The notes under the pieces: model-generated | What the model saw: the letters and a program-made list of their open reading frames with translations, nothing else | What the model was told of the DNA's origin: nothing | The model's database searches: none | Position numbers and translations under genes: made by a program | Part shown: positions 33,216 through 41,470 of the stretch, piece after piece | Layout: each line of letters begins with the position of its first letter | Numbering within the stretch: position 1 is the first letter of the stretch | Virus record (IMG/VR): IMGVR_UViG_3300006077_000007 | Coordinates: 1-42,130 of that record | Length of the DNA stretch: 42,130 bases | Source of the DNA: a virus | Strand: one strand, 5' to 3'

Positions 33216-33800
33216 ATGTTTTATAAAGAAATGGAAGCAAAAAATATTTCAGAAGATGTTTTAGAAATAATAAAAATAAATGGTGAAATATTAAATTTAT
33301 CTCCAAAAAAATCTCTAAAATTTTCTTATTGTGATAATGATATTATATCTTATAACAGTTCATTAGAAATAAAAGAAACTGGAAAAGTTTTGAGTTTAAA
33401 TGGTAATTTATTAGTAACTTATAAAAAGGATGTTGTTAGTGATATAATCACAGTTGAAGATGGCGTTGATTTGAAAAAATTAATTTCAGACACATTTAAC
33501 GATATGGATGAAACTACAACTGAAACAAAAGCTGAAAAAGAAGCTAAAAAAGAAGCTGAAGTAAAAGCTGAAAAAGAAGCTGAAGAAAAAGCTGAAAAAG
33601 AAGCTGAAGTAAAAGCTGAAAAAGAAGCTGAAGTAAAAGCTGAAAAAGAAGCTGAAGTAAAAGCTGAAAAAGAAGCTGAAGTAAAAGCTAAAAAAGAAGC
33701 TGAAGTAAAAGCTAAAAAAGAAGCTGAAGCAAAAGCTAAAAAAGAAGCTGAAGTAAAAACTAAAAAAGAAGCTGAAGTAAAAACTAAAAAGACTAAGTAA
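33216..33800 (+). CDS. Protein with long Lys/Glu/Ala repeat tail
   Basis: 194 residues. The start is ATG 33216, nine bases after AAAAGG; ATG 33212 is out of frame and stops at once. Residues 1-105 are a small globular domain with strands (SLEIKETGKVLSLNGNLLVTY). Residues ~106-194 are repeats of EAEVKAEK-type octapeptides, encoded by a 24-bp DNA unit repeated about ten times. The tail would form a long charged helix. Its place behind the capsid gene suggests a head-associated protein, perhaps a DNA- or shell-binding one, but this is not proven. Confidence 0.6.
   Translation: MFYKEMEAKNISEDVLEIIKINGEILNLSPKKSLKFSYCDNDIISYNSSLEIKETGKVLSLNGNLLVTYKKDVVSDIITVEDGVDLKKLISDTFNDMDETTTETKAEKEAKKEAEVKAEKEAEEKAEKEAEVKAEKEAEVKAEKEAEVKAEKEAEVKAKKEAEVKAKKEAEAKAKKEAEVKTKKEAEVKTKKTK
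33531..33790 (+). repeat. 24-bp coding tandem repeat
   Basis: About ten copies of a GAAGTAAAAGCTGAAAAAGA-type 24-bp unit inside the preceding gene. Copies differ mostly by GAA/AAA and GCT/ACT changes, suggesting expansion followed by point mutation. Copy number may vary between isolates. Confidence 0.75.
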
Positions 33801-33808
33801 TTTTGTAT

Positions 33809-33840
33809 CTATGAGTAAAAAGTATTTTTATTACTCATAG
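33809..33840 (+). terminator. Hairpin CTATGAGTAA/TTACTCATAG
   Basis: A perfect 10-bp stem with a 12-base loop rich in T, ten bases after the repeat-tail gene. It probably ends that transcript. Confidence 0.6.
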
Positions 33841-33907
33841 CTTATATCTATGCGTATAAAAAAATTACTTACTTATAGATATAATCTATCTGTAAATAAG
33901 ATGTGAC

Positions 33908-33915
33908 TATAAATA
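33908..33915 (+). promoter_or_regulatory. T4-type late promoter L4 (TATAAATA)
   Basis: Exact TATAAATA, 39 bases before ATG 33954. It also argues against the longer GTG-initiated form of that gene from 33903, which would place the promoter inside coding sequence. Confidence 0.6.
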
Positions 33916-33953
33916 AAATAAAGCGTAAAAACTTTATATTAAAAAGGGAAATT

Positions 33954-34484
33954 ATGAAAGAAAAATTAGAAAAAATAAAATTATTAACAGATGCTTTAGG
34001 AGTTCCGTTAAAAGAAGACAATGGTGTGTTGATGATAGGTGAAGAAAAACAAGACATAAAGCAAGAGAATTTCTCTCCATCATTAGATGATGTATTAAAA
34101 ATTTATGGTGCTGAAAAAGCTGGTGATGTAATAACGGTTACAACTGTTGGGACTCAAACGCTACTTATGGTGTTAAAATCGCTTTTTTGTCAGTATGATT
34201 TTGAAGTCATAGAGCAAGGAAAAATATCTATCAATCAAATAAGTAACGAGAAAATCCAAGACAACCAATCAAGTCAATCAAGTAAATCTGAAGAAGTTAA
34301 GGAAAGAGATTTCACAAATCTTGCTGAAAGGTTAGATAATGATTTTACTGAAATAGAAGTTTTTGAAGATAAACTTGAAATTTTAGGCGAAGATAATGTT
34401 CTTGAACAAATGGCAAAACTTGCAGAAAAAATGGATGAAACTCTTGAGATAGAAGTTCATACTAAAAAAATAGTTATTAAATAA
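33954..34484 (+). CDS. Hypothetical late protein, 176 aa
   Basis: Start set at ATG 33954 behind AAAAAGGG; the frame is open further upstream but runs through the late promoter. The protein is acidic, with 'KEKLEKIKLLTDALGVPLKE' at the N-terminus, a central hydrophobic segment TVGTQTLLMVLKSLF, and an acidic C-terminal half. It is transcribed with late structural genes, so it is likely a virion or assembly protein. No family recognised. Confidence 0.55.
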   Translation: MKEKLEKIKLLTDALGVPLKEDNGVLMIGEEKQDIKQENFSPSLDDVLKIYGAEKAGDVITVTTVGTQTLLMVLKSLFCQYDFEVIEQGKISINQISNEKIQDNQSSQSSKSEEVKERDFTNLAERLDNDFTEIEVFEDKLEILGEDNVLEQMAKLAEKMDETLEIEVHTKKIVIK

Positions 34485-34501
34485 ATTAAAAGGGAAAAAA
34501 T

Positions 34502-35251
34502 ATGATTACAGATAAGAGAAAAGCAGTTTTAGAAAATTTCAGTGAAGAGTTTTCTATTAATAAAGCAATTGAAGTTTTAGAGGGTTTAGGATATCAAGTA
34601 AAAAAAGAATTTACATTTGAAGACGCTAAAGACATAATTGAAGAAAATTCACAAATAGTTATGAGTGTAAAAGAATTAGAGGAACATTTATCAGATGCTT
34701 ATGATGAATTTTTAGAAGATTTCAAAGATGAACATTTGGTTATTGCAAACTCAAAAGTTGAAGAAGTTGAAAAAGCTTTTAAAGATGAGATTGTTGGTGA
34801 TAAAATTTTATTAACTGAGGACGAGGGTAACAGAATAATTTCTCAAGTTGAAAGACAAACTAAGCAAGAACTAAGAGATGAAATCTTAGAAGAATGTAAA
34901 GATGAAATTTTAGAAGACCATAAAGATGAGATTTTAGAAGACTTTACTAGAGGTAAAATAATCCTTGATGAAAATGAAGTTGAAGAAGTTGATGCTGAAT
35001 TGAAAAAAATCATAGCTGAAAAAGTAAAAGCAAAACTTGAAAAACTTGGTATTTCTGAAGATGATTTAGATGATGATTTAGATGATGACGATGATGACGA
35101 TGATATTCTTGATGACGATGACGATAAAAAATCTGAGAGTGTTAAAAACAAAAAAAGACCACGTCTTTATGAAACTCTAATTGGTGGAAACAAATTAGAA
35201 AAAGTTTCAAAAGAAGCAAAAGGCGAAGCCCTTTATAAAAAATTAGTATAA
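34502..35251 (+). CDS. Highly acidic late protein, 249 aa
   Basis: ATG after AAAAGGG. Residues ~125-150 repeat DEILEECKDEILED-type units (27-bp DNA repeat), and residues ~195-215 are a run of aspartates broken by Leu and Ile. The C-terminus turns basic (KNKKRPRLYETLIGG). Such alternation of acidic and basic segments is common in scaffold, core or internal head proteins. With gp22 apparently fused to the protease, this could be an additional core protein; that is inference. Confidence 0.55.
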   Translation: MITDKRKAVLENFSEEFSINKAIEVLEGLGYQVKKEFTFEDAKDIIEENSQIVMSVKELEEHLSDAYDEFLEDFKDEHLVIANSKVEEVEKAFKDEIVGDKILLTEDEGNRIISQVERQTKQELRDEILEECKDEILEDHKDEILEDFTRGKIILDENEVEEVDAELKKIIAEKVKAKLEKLGISEDDLDDDLDDDDDDDDILDDDDDKKSESVKNKKRPRLYETLIGGNKLEKVSKEAKGEALYKKLV

Positions 35252-35254
35252 AAA

Positions 35255-35294
35255 TTATAAGGCTCTTTAGCCTTATAATAAAAATCATGATTTT
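35255..35294 (+). terminator. Hairpin plus AAAATCATGATTTT palindrome (copy 2)
   Basis: TTATAAGGCT/AGCCTTATAA, a 10-bp stem with CTTT loop (35255-35278), then the 14-bp palindrome at 35281-35294. Same module as at 3667-3697. Confidence 0.6.
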
Positions 35295-35296
35295 AA

Positions 35297-35344
35297 CAAA
35301 GTACAAACGAAGTACTAACGAAGTACTAACGAAGTACAAACGAA
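35297..35344 (+). repeat. 11-bp tandem repeats (CGAAGTACTAA)
   Basis: Four units of 11 bp, CGAAGTACTAA or CGAAGTACAAA with a first divergent CAAAGTACAAA, starting right after the palindrome and ending 21 bases before the next ATG. An 11-bp period puts each unit on the same helix face, as expected for a protein-binding array. Confidence 0.6.
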
Positions 35345-35365
35345 TTTTTGAATTAAGGAAACACA

Positions 35366-35953
35366 ATGACTATTGAAGAATTAGATGAATTTTTATTTTT
35401 GGGTTCAAATCAATTTTTCTTGGGATATGAAAATATAGAAGTAAAACGTCCAGTTCTTGATGGTATAGTGAAAAAAGCCCTTATGTATTATGGGAATTAT
35501 AAGCCTTTTGTTTATAAAAAAACTGGTTTTGAAATTAAACAACAAAACTATCAAATGAAAATAAAAGAAATTGATGGGAGAAAAATACAGAATATTAGAA
35601 ATTTCTTTATTTTAAATCCAGCTTTTAATATAGAACCATTTCCAAGCACTTCTTGGGAATATAACACAAGAACGCACACATTATGGACAATGGTTGGTGG
35701 TACATTTTCAGTTGATTTTATAGTTCGTCCAATTTTAGAAGATATTACCTTTGAAGATGAGTATTTTTTAGAAATGTGTCAGGGCTTGTATTTAATGTAT
35801 ATTGGAGGTGCGAGAAAAGCATTTACTTTGGACGGATTACCTTTTGGAAATGATGCGTCTGAACTCTATTCAGATGGTAAAGAAATGTTTGAAAATGCAT
35901 TAGAGAACTTAAAAGAGGAAAATTCATCTTGGTGGGAAGCTATAGTCATATAA
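35366..35953 (+). CDS. Virion structural protein, neck candidate, 195 aa
   Basis: ATG after TTAAGG. The protein has PVLDGIVKKALMYYGNYKPF near residues 29-48 and a C-terminal LYLMYIGGARKAF, then DGLPFGNDASELYSDGKE, a pattern I associate with virion structural proteins in contractile-tailed phages. Because the genes run from capsid to sheath, a neck or head-completion role is reasonable. No direct similarity to T4 gp13 or gp14 is obvious. Confidence 0.55.
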   Translation: MTIEELDEFLFLGSNQFFLGYENIEVKRPVLDGIVKKALMYYGNYKPFVYKKTGFEIKQQNYQMKIKEIDGRKIQNIRNFFILNPAFNIEPFPSTSWEYNTRTHTLWTMVGGTFSVDFIVRPILEDITFEDEYFLEMCQGLYLMYIGGARKAFTLDGLPFGNDASELYSDGKEMFENALENLKEENSSWWEAIVI

Positions 35954-35965
35954 GGGGAGAAAACG

Positions 35966-36223
35966 ATGAGAAGATTATTATCAGCAAAGGTTGGTGGGCG
36001 TTTATCTATGAATTTTAATGTCGGGAACGATAATGATTTATATTTTGAGTTAGTCTCGGGAAATAATAAAATTATTGCTTTCATTCCAGTTTTTACAGTA
36101 GAGGGTGCGGAAAGTATGTATATGAATTTAACAAATAAAAAATTTGGGAAAGCTATGCGAACATATGTGTTGAAATTGGTTGGGGCAAAAAATAGAATGT
36201 TACAATCTCCTGACAAAAGGTAA
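35966..36223 (+). CDS. Hypothetical structural-operon protein, 85 aa
   Basis: ATG after AAGGGGAG, 12 bases behind the preceding gene. Small, basic at both ends, with strands 'LYFELVSGNNKIIAFIPVF' in the middle. It is inside the neck-to-tail gene run and ends three bases before the next gene. No family recognised. Confidence 0.5.
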   Translation: MRRLLSAKVGGRLSMNFNVGNDNDLYFELVSGNNKIIAFIPVFTVEGAESMYMNLTNKKFGKAMRTYVLKLVGAKNRMLQSPDKR

Positions 36224-36226
36224 AAT

Positions 36227-36862
36227 ATGCAACTAATAAATTCTATAAATTTTTCAGGTATTGTAGGTAACACAATTACAAATTTGGAAAAAATGTACGG
36301 TATTCAATGCGAGGTATTTTTACCTCTCCAATATGATGGTAGAATACAACACGGTGACATTAAATATAATGATGAACCAATAGTGACTAGAAAATTACTA
36401 ATAACTAATTATATTCAAAATGTTGCTCCTAGTGCTGGTTTTAAATCATTTGATATGAGAGAGGAAGAATTGGAATGTTATCTTCCTGCAGATGATAATC
36501 TTACAATTATACAAAAAAGAAGTTTAGTCATATTAAAAACAGCACACGGTGAGGAAAAATATGTTATAACTCACATAGAAGCTTTACAAGGTGATAGACA
36601 AACTTTCCTTTTGAAATGGATTTTAACACCATCTTCAATTGAAATTGAAAGTGATGAAGAGATTGAAGAAGCTGAAGAAATTGAAGAAACACAAACTGAA
36701 CTATATGCTGAAGAGGACGCGTCGGTGGATAGATTAGTATTTAGAATGGACAATACGCCAGAAACTCCTAAAAGTGTTAATTTAGAGGATATTGAAAAAA
36801 CGGATGATAAACCAAATGAAATAAAAGTTAGAGTTCCTGATGATGTTGAAATAATATTATAA
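36227..36862 (+). CDS. Hypothetical neck/tail-completion protein, 211 aa
   Basis: ATG after AAAAGG, three bases behind the preceding gene. Residues 1-140 are beta-rich (CEVFLPLQYDGRIQHGD, KYVITHIEALQGDRQTFLLKW), followed by an acidic, low-complexity C-terminal third (EEIEEAEEIEETQTE). The folded part could be a head-closure or stopper protein as found between portal and tail in other phages. This rests on location and size. Confidence 0.5.
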   Translation: MQLINSINFSGIVGNTITNLEKMYGIQCEVFLPLQYDGRIQHGDIKYNDEPIVTRKLLITNYIQNVAPSAGFKSFDMREEELECYLPADDNLTIIQKRSLVILKTAHGEEKYVITHIEALQGDRQTFLLKWILTPSSIEIESDEEIEEAEEIEETQTELYAEEDASVDRLVFRMDNTPETPKSVNLEDIEKTDDKPNEIKVRVPDDVEIIL

Positions 36863-36884
36863 GGGATAATTATAAAGGATAAAA

Positions 36885-37637
36885 ATGAAATCGTTATTAG
36901 AACCAATAGAAGTTGCTTTTTTAAAACAACTAGAAAAACCACTAAAAGAAAATGGATTTGCCGTTTCTTTTAATTATTTTGAAAATGAAGTTAAAACAGG
37001 ATATATAGATACAAAAATTCAAGAGTTAGGGAATAAAGCTTCAAAGAATACAAAATCAGCTATTGTTTTATATAGAAGAACCTCCACAATTAATAAAAGT
37101 GACATATTTGGTTCATCAGGGCTTCCAAAGAAATTAACTGCAGTAAATAATAAAACTGGAAATGGTTTTGAAAAAGAATATATTTTGGCTGAATGGGAAT
37201 ATGATTTCAATTTAATTTCCAGAGGAAGAAATAACGAAGAATTAATAGAATTTATTTTTAATTTTATTATTAGAAAACAAAAGTCTTTAAATTTCATTTT
37301 AAAAATTAAAGATTTTGAAATACCTTTTAGCTATTCTATTGAAATGGGAGATTTAGGAGGTGCTGAAAAATTAGATGAGAATTTAGCTGATAATATTTAC
37401 AATGTCTCCTTTTCGATGAAAATAAGTGGTATGGTTATGTCACCTTTTAGTGAAGAAACTTCAGTTGGTATATTGAATTTTACAGAATTTGAAAACTTTG
37501 AATTAATTTTATTTGGAGAAAATACTAAATTTGATTTAGATAAAGAACCACACGAATTAGTTGCAACAGTTGAAACAAAAGATAATAATATAAAATTTTC
37601 AGAGCCTTTGATAAATTCTAAAAAAGATAAAACCTGA
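36885..37637 (+). CDS. Candidate tail terminator/completion protein, 250 aa
   Basis: ATG after AAAGGATAAAA. Contains 'FLKQLEKPLKENGFAVSF', LYRRTSTINKSDIFGSSG and 'EWEYDFNLISRGRNNEELIE', then a beta-rich middle. The short helix, sheet, helix arrangement and the place two genes before the sheath fit tail terminator or sheath-stabilising proteins (T4 gp3 or gp15 role). I could not confirm orthology. Confidence 0.5.
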   Translation: MKSLLEPIEVAFLKQLEKPLKENGFAVSFNYFENEVKTGYIDTKIQELGNKASKNTKSAIVLYRRTSTINKSDIFGSSGLPKKLTAVNNKTGNGFEKEYILAEWEYDFNLISRGRNNEELIEFIFNFIIRKQKSLNFILKIKDFEIPFSYSIEMGDLGGAEKLDENLADNIYNVSFSMKISGMVMSPFSEETSVGILNFTEFENFELILFGENTKFDLDKEPHELVATVETKDNNIKFSEPLINSKKDKT

Positions 37638-37655
37638 AAAATTTCTTAAGGGATT

Positions 37656-37663
37656 TATAAATA
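37656..37663 (+). promoter_or_regulatory. T4-type late promoter L5 (TATAAATA)
   Basis: Exact TATAAATA followed by TATATGTAAAG, 73 bases before the TTG start of the small gene ahead of the tail sheath. The downstream TATATGTAAA word is shared with L3. Confidence 0.65.
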
Positions 37664-37735
37664 TATATGTAAAGAATATTAAATATAAATGATGAAGTTA
37701 TAATTAAAATTGAAAATTAGAAAAAAGGAAAAAAT

Positions 37736-37924
37736 TTGAAAAAAGTTACAATTTTCAACTTGAAACCATATAATATCTTTATTGATGTTGATGGAAATAA
37801 AAAAACAGATGATACGATTGTGTTGGGAAAGGGTGGAACAGAAACCATCTCAATACCAAAAGACAGAGTGGAAACTCTTAAAAAAGAATTAGATGGAATA
37901 GCAAAAATAACAGTAAAAGGATAA
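37736..37924 (+). CDS. Small protein before tail sheath, 62 aa
   Basis: TTG start seven bases after AAAAAGG. A beta-rich domain with 'VTIFNLKPYNIFIDVDG' and GKGGTETISIPKDR. It ends three bases before the sheath ATG. Location suggests a tail or sheath assembly accessory. No family recognised. Confidence 0.5.
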   Translation: MKKVTIFNLKPYNIFIDVDGNKKTDDTIVLGKGGTETISIPKDRVETLKKELDGIAKITVKG

Positions 37925-37927
37925 AAT

Positions 37928-40882
37928 ATGGCTGGAAAAGTAATTGTACAAGAATACGACTTCTCGAGCTTTGTACCAGCAATGTCTGGAATAAAGGCGT
38001 CGATAGTTGTAAATTCTTCAAAAGGTGAAATAAATGTACCCACATTTATTACGGATGTAGAACAATACATTGCGAAATACGGAGAACCACATCCAAGTAG
38101 AGGTGTCTCAGAATATTCAGCAATAACATATCTTACATATGGTGGACCAATGTATGTAGTTAGGAGTGCTCATAACACTAAACAAGGGAAATTAAGTGGA
38201 AACGACCCAAAATACCCTTGTGCTTTAGTGAGAAGTAAAATTGATGCAATACCAGCTTCAAATGTTATTCCTGACCCAGATTATGTTCCGCAAAAAGTTT
38301 TAGAACCTTTAGATGGTTTAACACAACACGAGTTAGATGCATATAATTTCTCATCTTATAGTACTCATAGAGAATATGAATATAAAGATATTGGAATAAT
38401 GAAATCAGTTTTAAAATCTAAAGAGATGAAAGTTTTTAGCTTTGCAGATTTGGAAAAGGGTGATAACGTAAGTTTTACACCAACTATATATGTAAAAACA
38501 GCAGTTTCAAAAGGCTCAAAAACAATAACAGTCAATGATACTTCTTTTTGTAATGTTGGGCAAAATATAGAGATACTTAACACAAATCTAAAAATATCAG
38601 CAGTTGATTTTACAAAGAATATTATAACTTTGGAATTTGCTTTAGAAATGGACTTATCAAAAGATTTTCCAATTCATATTGTACCATTTGATAAAAGTGC
38701 TAATTATAAAATAGAAGCTTTAGAGGAAAAAACAATAAATTATGATTTATTGACATTGAATAAAGCATTGACTGCAGATAAAGCTGAACCAGTGAGATTG
38801 GTAACAATAGCTGAGAAAACTTTAAAACAATTAGATGCAACTTTTAGTGATGTTGAAGTGGTGAGTAAAATTGATGATAAAACAATAGAAGTCAATACGG
38901 TAAATGGGATTGTTGCTAAACATACATTAAAAATTGATGGCAAGGAATATGTAGTTGAGAGCGTTGATGCTAACAATAATAAAATCGTTTTTGCTTTAGC
39001 TAGTACCCAAACACTTGTAGCAACAGCAAAAGATGCCGTCACTTTGATGGAGAGAACATATAAAGTATTTGAAGACCCAGTTTTCGTGGTAAGAAGTATA
39101 AAAGCTTCCACTCAATTAATTGTCACAAATTCTGATTATATCAAAAATGGTGAAATAATTGCTTTGGGTTCAGGACTAACAACAGCAGAAGACGAGACAA
39201 AGTTGATTTCTAAAGATTTATACAAAGAAACTCAAAAATGGGTAACTTTAGATAAACCACTTGTTGCTTATACAACGTATAGAGCTTATAAAATGACTCA
39301 TTCTGAATTTGAAGAAAGAGATATATTTTTAGTACATTCAATAAATCAAGGCGTATGGGGAAATGAAATTGAATTAAAAATTTCTGACTCAAAGATAAAA
39401 GACGCCTTTCATTTAGAAGTATATAAAAATGGCGTAACAACTGGAGAAAAATTCCATTGTTCAATGCAATATAAAAAAGATGGTTTTGGAAATCAGCTTT
39501 ATATTGAGTCAGTTATAAACGGAAAATCAGCTTATATAGGTGTAAAAGTAAATTCAGCAAATGTTGATGATAAGAATGTTAAAAATAATCCATTAACAAA
39601 CAATTACAGTTTGTGGAGAAAAGACCCAATTGATATTTTTTCACCAATAAAACCAACAAGTGTTAAAATTGAAGAGGATGTAATTTTAGGCGATGTTGAG
39701 ATAATGGTGAGTGAAAATAGTGTTTTCAAATTAGGTAATAGAATTAAATTCGAGGGCTTCCCTGAAGAATATAAAATTTTAGATGTTACAACAGATGTAA
39801 ATAATAACAAGGTTATAAAACTTGATAGAAAAATCAAAGCTAACAAAATACCTAATGACACAACAGTTTTAAGATATGACCATACGCAATATTTTGCTAT
39901 AACACAATTGGAAAAGGCTTATTTAGGATATGAAGCTCCTTGTGATTTTATTTTAGCTGGTGCAAGTGGAAGTTTAATAGATGCTGGTGTAAATAACTTA
40001 AGAGGTGGAAATTGTGGTTCAGCAGTAACTATAGGTGATTTGATGGTTTCAGCAGACACTTTAAACCATTCAAGATTTAAATTCCAATTATTATTAGATG
40101 GTGGTTTTTGTTATCCAGCTTATGCTCAAAAACTTGTTACAATAGCAGAAGACATTATGACTTGTTTTGTATATCTATCTACAGATATTAATGCTGAATT
40201 AAGTGTAAATTATGTGAATGATATTATAGACTATAGAAATAAGACTGGTATAAATTCAAGTTGGGCTGGTATTTTTACTCCACACGTGAAAATTTATGAC
40301 CAATATAATCAAATGGAAGTGTGGGTGTCGCCTGAAGCCTTTGCTGCGAGCAAACAAGCCTTTGTTGAGAGAAGCGTTGTGATGTGGATGCCAGCAGCTG
40401 GGTGGAAGTATGGTAAAATTTTAGTTTTAGATTTAGTACAGAAACTAAAACAAGGTGAGATTGATTTACTTAATGATGAACATCAGATAAATTGTTTGAA
40501 ATATGAAGATGGTGATGGTGTTGCTATTTGGGGAAATGAAACTATGCTAACTATGCCTAGTTATCTTCAAATGAGACATATTAGAATGCTTTTGATTTTA
40601 ATTGAAACTGGTTTAAAAGCGTTCTTGAAATATGAGACATTTCAATTAAATGATAGTGAGTCAAGAGATATAATTATCTTTAAACTTAACAAATGGTTTG
40701 AGGACTCAATAGCAAAAGCAGTTTATGATTTCCAAATATTGGATGTTACAAACGATAGCAATGTAAGTAACAGAGAGGGAGTTTTCAGAATTATGTTCAG
40801 CCCTAAAACATCAATGGAAAAAATCGTTTCTCAAGTTGTTGTTACTTCTAAGGGCTTTGATTTTGGTTTAGTAAATATATAA
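37928..40882 (+). CDS. gp18: Contractile tail sheath protein (gp18-like), enlarged
   Basis: 984 residues, against 659 for T4 gp18. The N-terminus (VQEYDFSSFVPAMSGI, ~7-22, and 'YLTYGGPMYVVR') and the C-terminal ~330 residues (from 'CDFILAGASGS' ~672, through QMRHIRMLLILIETGLKAF and 'VVVTSKGFDFGL') follow the conserved sheath core. Between them are about four beta modules of 55-65 residues (~188-240, 308-362, 385-446 and 578-640), each with a pattern like ITVNDTSFCNVGQNIEI and ending in NIITLEFALE. These are probably surface insertions on the tail. The tube gene follows. Confidence 0.9.
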   Translation: MAGKVIVQEYDFSSFVPAMSGIKASIVVNSSKGEINVPTFITDVEQYIAKYGEPHPSRGVSEYSAITYLTYGGPMYVVRSAHNTKQGKLSGNDPKYPCALVRSKIDAIPASNVIPDPDYVPQKVLEPLDGLTQHELDAYNFSSYSTHREYEYKDIGIMKSVLKSKEMKVFSFADLEKGDNVSFTPTIYVKTAVSKGSKTITVNDTSFCNVGQNIEILNTNLKISAVDFTKNIITLEFALEMDLSKDFPIHIVPFDKSANYKIEALEEKTINYDLLTLNKALTADKAEPVRLVTIAEKTLKQLDATFSDVEVVSKIDDKTIEVNTVNGIVAKHTLKIDGKEYVVESVDANNNKIVFALASTQTLVATAKDAVTLMERTYKVFEDPVFVVRSIKASTQLIVTNSDYIKNGEIIALGSGLTTAEDETKLISKDLYKETQKWVTLDKPLVAYTTYRAYKMTHSEFEERDIFLVHSINQGVWGNEIELKISDSKIKDAFHLEVYKNGVTTGEKFHCSMQYKKDGFGNQLYIESVINGKSAYIGVKVNSANVDDKNVKNNPLTNNYSLWRKDPIDIFSPIKPTSVKIEEDVILGDVEIMVSENSVFKLGNRIKFEGFPEEYKILDVTTDVNNNKVIKLDRKIKANKIPNDTTVLRYDHTQYFAITQLEKAYLGYEAPCDFILAGASGSLIDAGVNNLRGGNCGSAVTIGDLMVSADTLNHSRFKFQLLLDGGFCYPAYAQKLVTIAEDIMTCFVYLSTDINAELSVNYVNDIIDYRNKTGINSSWAGIFTPHVKIYDQYNQMEVWVSPEAFAASKQAFVERSVVMWMPAAGWKYGKILVLDLVQKLKQGEIDLLNDEHQINCLKYEDGDGVAIWGNETMLTMPSYLQMRHIRMLLILIETGLKAFLKYETFQLNDSESRDIIIFKLNKWFEDSIAKAVYDFQILDVTNDSNVSNREGVFRIMFSPKTSMEKIVSQVVVTSKGFDFGLVNI

Positions 40883-40905
40883 AGATAAAAATATAAAGGA
40901 AAGAT

Positions 40906-41397
40906 ATGGCTGGATATGATTATGCTACAATAAGTGGTAATATAAAATCAGTTTTAACTGGTGAAATATGGAAAATTGGTTCTATCGGCGACCTTGCTAT
41001 TAATAAAGCAATAAAAAGTGTTGATGGGTTACCAAAAGTTGAGATGCAAACGCACGAAGTAAGCTATAGGAATAAAATTTTAAAGTTCCCTAAATATGGT
41101 AACACATTTGGGGAAATTACTATAGTTATCATAGAGAATATGGACTCAGAAATGAGAAAATCCATATGGAACAATGTAGAGTTAAAGACCAAAGATGGTG
41201 TTAAAAAGGATTACAAACCAGCTGGTACTGTAGTTTTGGAGTCAATGAAAAATGCAGATGGAGATGTTTCAAGAACATATACCCTAAAGGGTTGTATCGT
41301 CTCTGCAATTGATGACTCATTAACATTTCCAGAAGCTGATGGAATGCCATCGGAGATAACTTTAACAATATCATTTTCAGATTTTGATATAAAATAA
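40906..41397 (+). CDS. gp19: Tail tube protein (gp19-like)
   Basis: 163 residues, the same length as T4 gp19. It starts with ATG after AAAGGAAAG, directly behind the sheath gene as in T4. Beta-rich sequence with 'ILKFPKYGNTFGEITIVIIENMDSE' and a C-terminal EITLTISFSDFDI, as in tube proteins of contractile tails. Rings of six subunits stack into the inner tube through which DNA passes. Confidence 0.8.
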   Translation: MAGYDYATISGNIKSVLTGEIWKIGSIGDLAINKAIKSVDGLPKVEMQTHEVSYRNKILKFPKYGNTFGEITIVIIENMDSEMRKSIWNNVELKTKDGVKKDYKPAGTVVLESMKNADGDVSRTYTLKGCIVSAIDDSLTFPEADGMPSEITLTISFSDFDIK

Positions 41398-41420
41398 AAA
41401 AGGTTTTAAACCAACTAAGG

Positions 41421-41456
41421 GTGCTCCTAGAGCACTCATAGTGTAAATCATGATTT
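41421..41456 (+). terminator. Hairpin plus AAATCATGATTT palindrome (copy 3)
   Basis: GTGCTC/GAGCAC hairpin (41421-41435), then AAATCATGATTT at 41445-41456 running into a T-stretch and the AAGGAG of the next gene. Same module as at 3667 and 35255. Confidence 0.6.
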
Positions 41457-41470
41457 TTAAGGAGTTAAAT

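Noticed and set aside
33871-33890. Additional early-type promoter at the TATAAT near 33880
   Set aside because: It lacks the TTTAAGG blocks and lies within an ATAGAT/ATCTAT inverted repeat; the late octamer at 33908 explains the gene better.
33903-33953. Longer GTG-initiated start for the gene at 33954
   Set aside because: It would make the late promoter part of the coding region, while ATG 33954 has a well-placed AAAAAGGG.
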